Part shown: positions 4,558-5,159 of the stretch, one piece after another
How positions within the stretch are numbered: the stretch's first letter is position 1
How the letters are laid out: every line of letters starts with the position of its first letter
Origin: Clostridia bacterium
GTDB taxonomy: Bacteria; Bacillota_A; Clostridia; Christensenellales; CAG-138
NCBI GenBank assembly: GCA_017553815.1
Contig: JAFZJT010000066.1
Coordinates: 1-5,159 of the forward strand
Length of the DNA stretch: 5,159 nucleotides
Direction: 5' to 3'
The notes under the pieces: model-generated
What the model saw: the letters and a program-made list of their open reading frames with translations, nothing else
The model's database searches: none
What the model was told of the DNA's origin: nothing
Translations under genes and position numbers: made by a program

Positions 4558-5159
4558 TTAACTATGTGTTCTTCTTTTTCTGCCGACAAGCATCACGCCG
4601 CCGAGCCCGATCAGCGAGAGCGTCATCAACGCAGTCCACAGCATCGGATTGCTGTCATCGCCGGTCTGGGGAGGCGGCACCTGCCCGCCGGAGTCTTTGA
4701 CGGTCAGACTTGTGGTCGCTGTGCCATCGTCAAAGTTCACGGTAACGGTATGGGAGCCATCGCCCAGCTTTTGCAGCGCGGCGGCTTTCAGCGTGATCAC
4801 CGTGCTGCCCGCCTTTACCTCGTAATCCGCTCCCGCCGTCAGCGTCGTGCTGCCGATCTGAACGCCGGTAAAGTGGCTGAAGCAGGTATCGTCGTCCACA
4901 TTGCGTTTTACGGTCAGCGTGTAATCCAGGCCGCTGCCCTTCGTCCATATGCCGTCTGCGCCGGAGGTTACGGTATACTGTGTCTTGGGCGTGAACTTGT
5001 AGGTGAAGGTCGTGTCGTCTGTGATCGCTGTATTCGACGGATCGCAGGGATCGGTTTCATTGTCCTTGTACCACGCGCCGGAGTCTTTGTGCGCCGTGTC
5101 CGGCGTCATGCCGGTCGGAACGCTTGCCGGTTTGTTGCCGTCGTAGACCTGCTCTGAGG
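4558..5159 (-). CDS. Cell-wall-anchored surface protein, C-terminal part (YDG-like and X2-like modules, sortase signal)
   Basis: The 5' end lies beyond the right edge of the window; the frame stays open to the edge, so ATG 5109 is internal. The visible 199 residues show, in order: a YDG-type repeat module (VYDGNKPASV at 4-13, to about residue 60); an X2/Ig-like module at about 63-153 (starting VTSGADGIWTKGSG, including FSHFTGVQIG and ending VNFDDGTATTSLTV); a short KDSGGQVPP linker; the sorting motif PPQTG at 162-166, a variant of LPXTG with Pro for Leu; a hydrophobic segment at 173-192; and a basic RKRR tail. From family knowledge, sortase would cut between Thr and Gly and attach the protein to peptidoglycan. 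Such modular proteins are common in gut Clostridia and often act in adhesion or carbohydrate contact; the ligand here is unknown. A strong terminator follows the stop. Confidence 0.85.
   Translation of the reverse strand, partial: SEQVYDGNKPASVPTGMTPDTAHKDSGAWYKDNETDPCDPSNTAITDDTTFTYKFTPKTQYTVTSGADGIWTKGSGLDYTLTVKRNVDDDTCFSHFTGVQIGSTTLTAGADYEVKAGSTVITLKAAALQKLGDGSHTVTVNFDDGTATTSLTVKDSGGQVPPPQTGDDSNPMLWTALMTLSLIGLGGVMLVGRKRRTHS

Noticed and set aside
4417..5157. Long plus-strand open frame of 246 codons opposite the surface protein
   Set aside because: It is antisense to a gene with clear modules, sorting signal and terminator. Its product is rich in Arg, Ala and Gly without recognisable domains, and it runs through the perfect terminator hairpin.
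1..5159. CRISPR arrays, tRNA or rRNA genes, transposases and attachment sites
   Set aside because: No regularly spaced repeats, tRNA or rRNA signature, transposase motif or terminal inverted repeats were found on either strand.

Overview
The window looks like a piece of a Firmicutes chromosome, most likely gut-type Clostridia. The grounds are the lipoprotein-type solute-binding protein with its family-typical C-terminus, the YDG/X2-like surface protein with a sortase-type tail, the strong AGGAG-like ribosome sites and the AUGA/UAAUG gene overlaps. This is inferred from protein style only. By eye the sequence is compositionally mosaic: GC-rich at about 140-2450 and from about 4560 to the end, and clearly AT-richer at about 2640-3900.

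Layout. Positions 1-133 hold a strongly foldable leader RNA of no class I can name. Positions 151-2452 hold a tightly overlapped three-gene operon for a NitT/TauT-type ABC importer: solute-binding lipoprotein, inner-membrane permease and ATPase. The substrate cannot be read from the sequence. A weak terminator-like hairpin follows. A new transcription unit then starts from an extended -10 promoter near 2594-2622. It carries a small membrane-protein gene that is broken in this copy (2698-3124), and this overlaps by ATGA a CPBP-family (CAAX/Rce1-like) intramembrane protease gene (3121-3891). A hairpin near 3945-3983 probably ends this unit.

Positions 3892-4502 have no convincing gene. They contain hairpins, three copies of an octamer (TGTTATCA, one inverted), a good leftward promoter and several short open stretches that may be decayed genes. 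On the minus strand, from beyond the right edge to 4558, lies the C-terminal part of a cell-wall-anchored surface protein. A near-perfect terminator hairpin (4503-4535) sits just beyond its stop.

How the parts work together. The ABC operon is a self-contained importer, probably controlled through its structured leader. The small membrane protein and CPBP protease form a translationally coupled pair, a context often seen for bacteriocin immunity/maturation or stress functions, but nothing here proves that role. The surface protein is unrelated. I found no convincing novel multi-gene system. The items most worth checking are the unassigned leader RNA, the double-lesion membrane gene beside the protease, and the octamer/promoter cluster in the long intergenic region.
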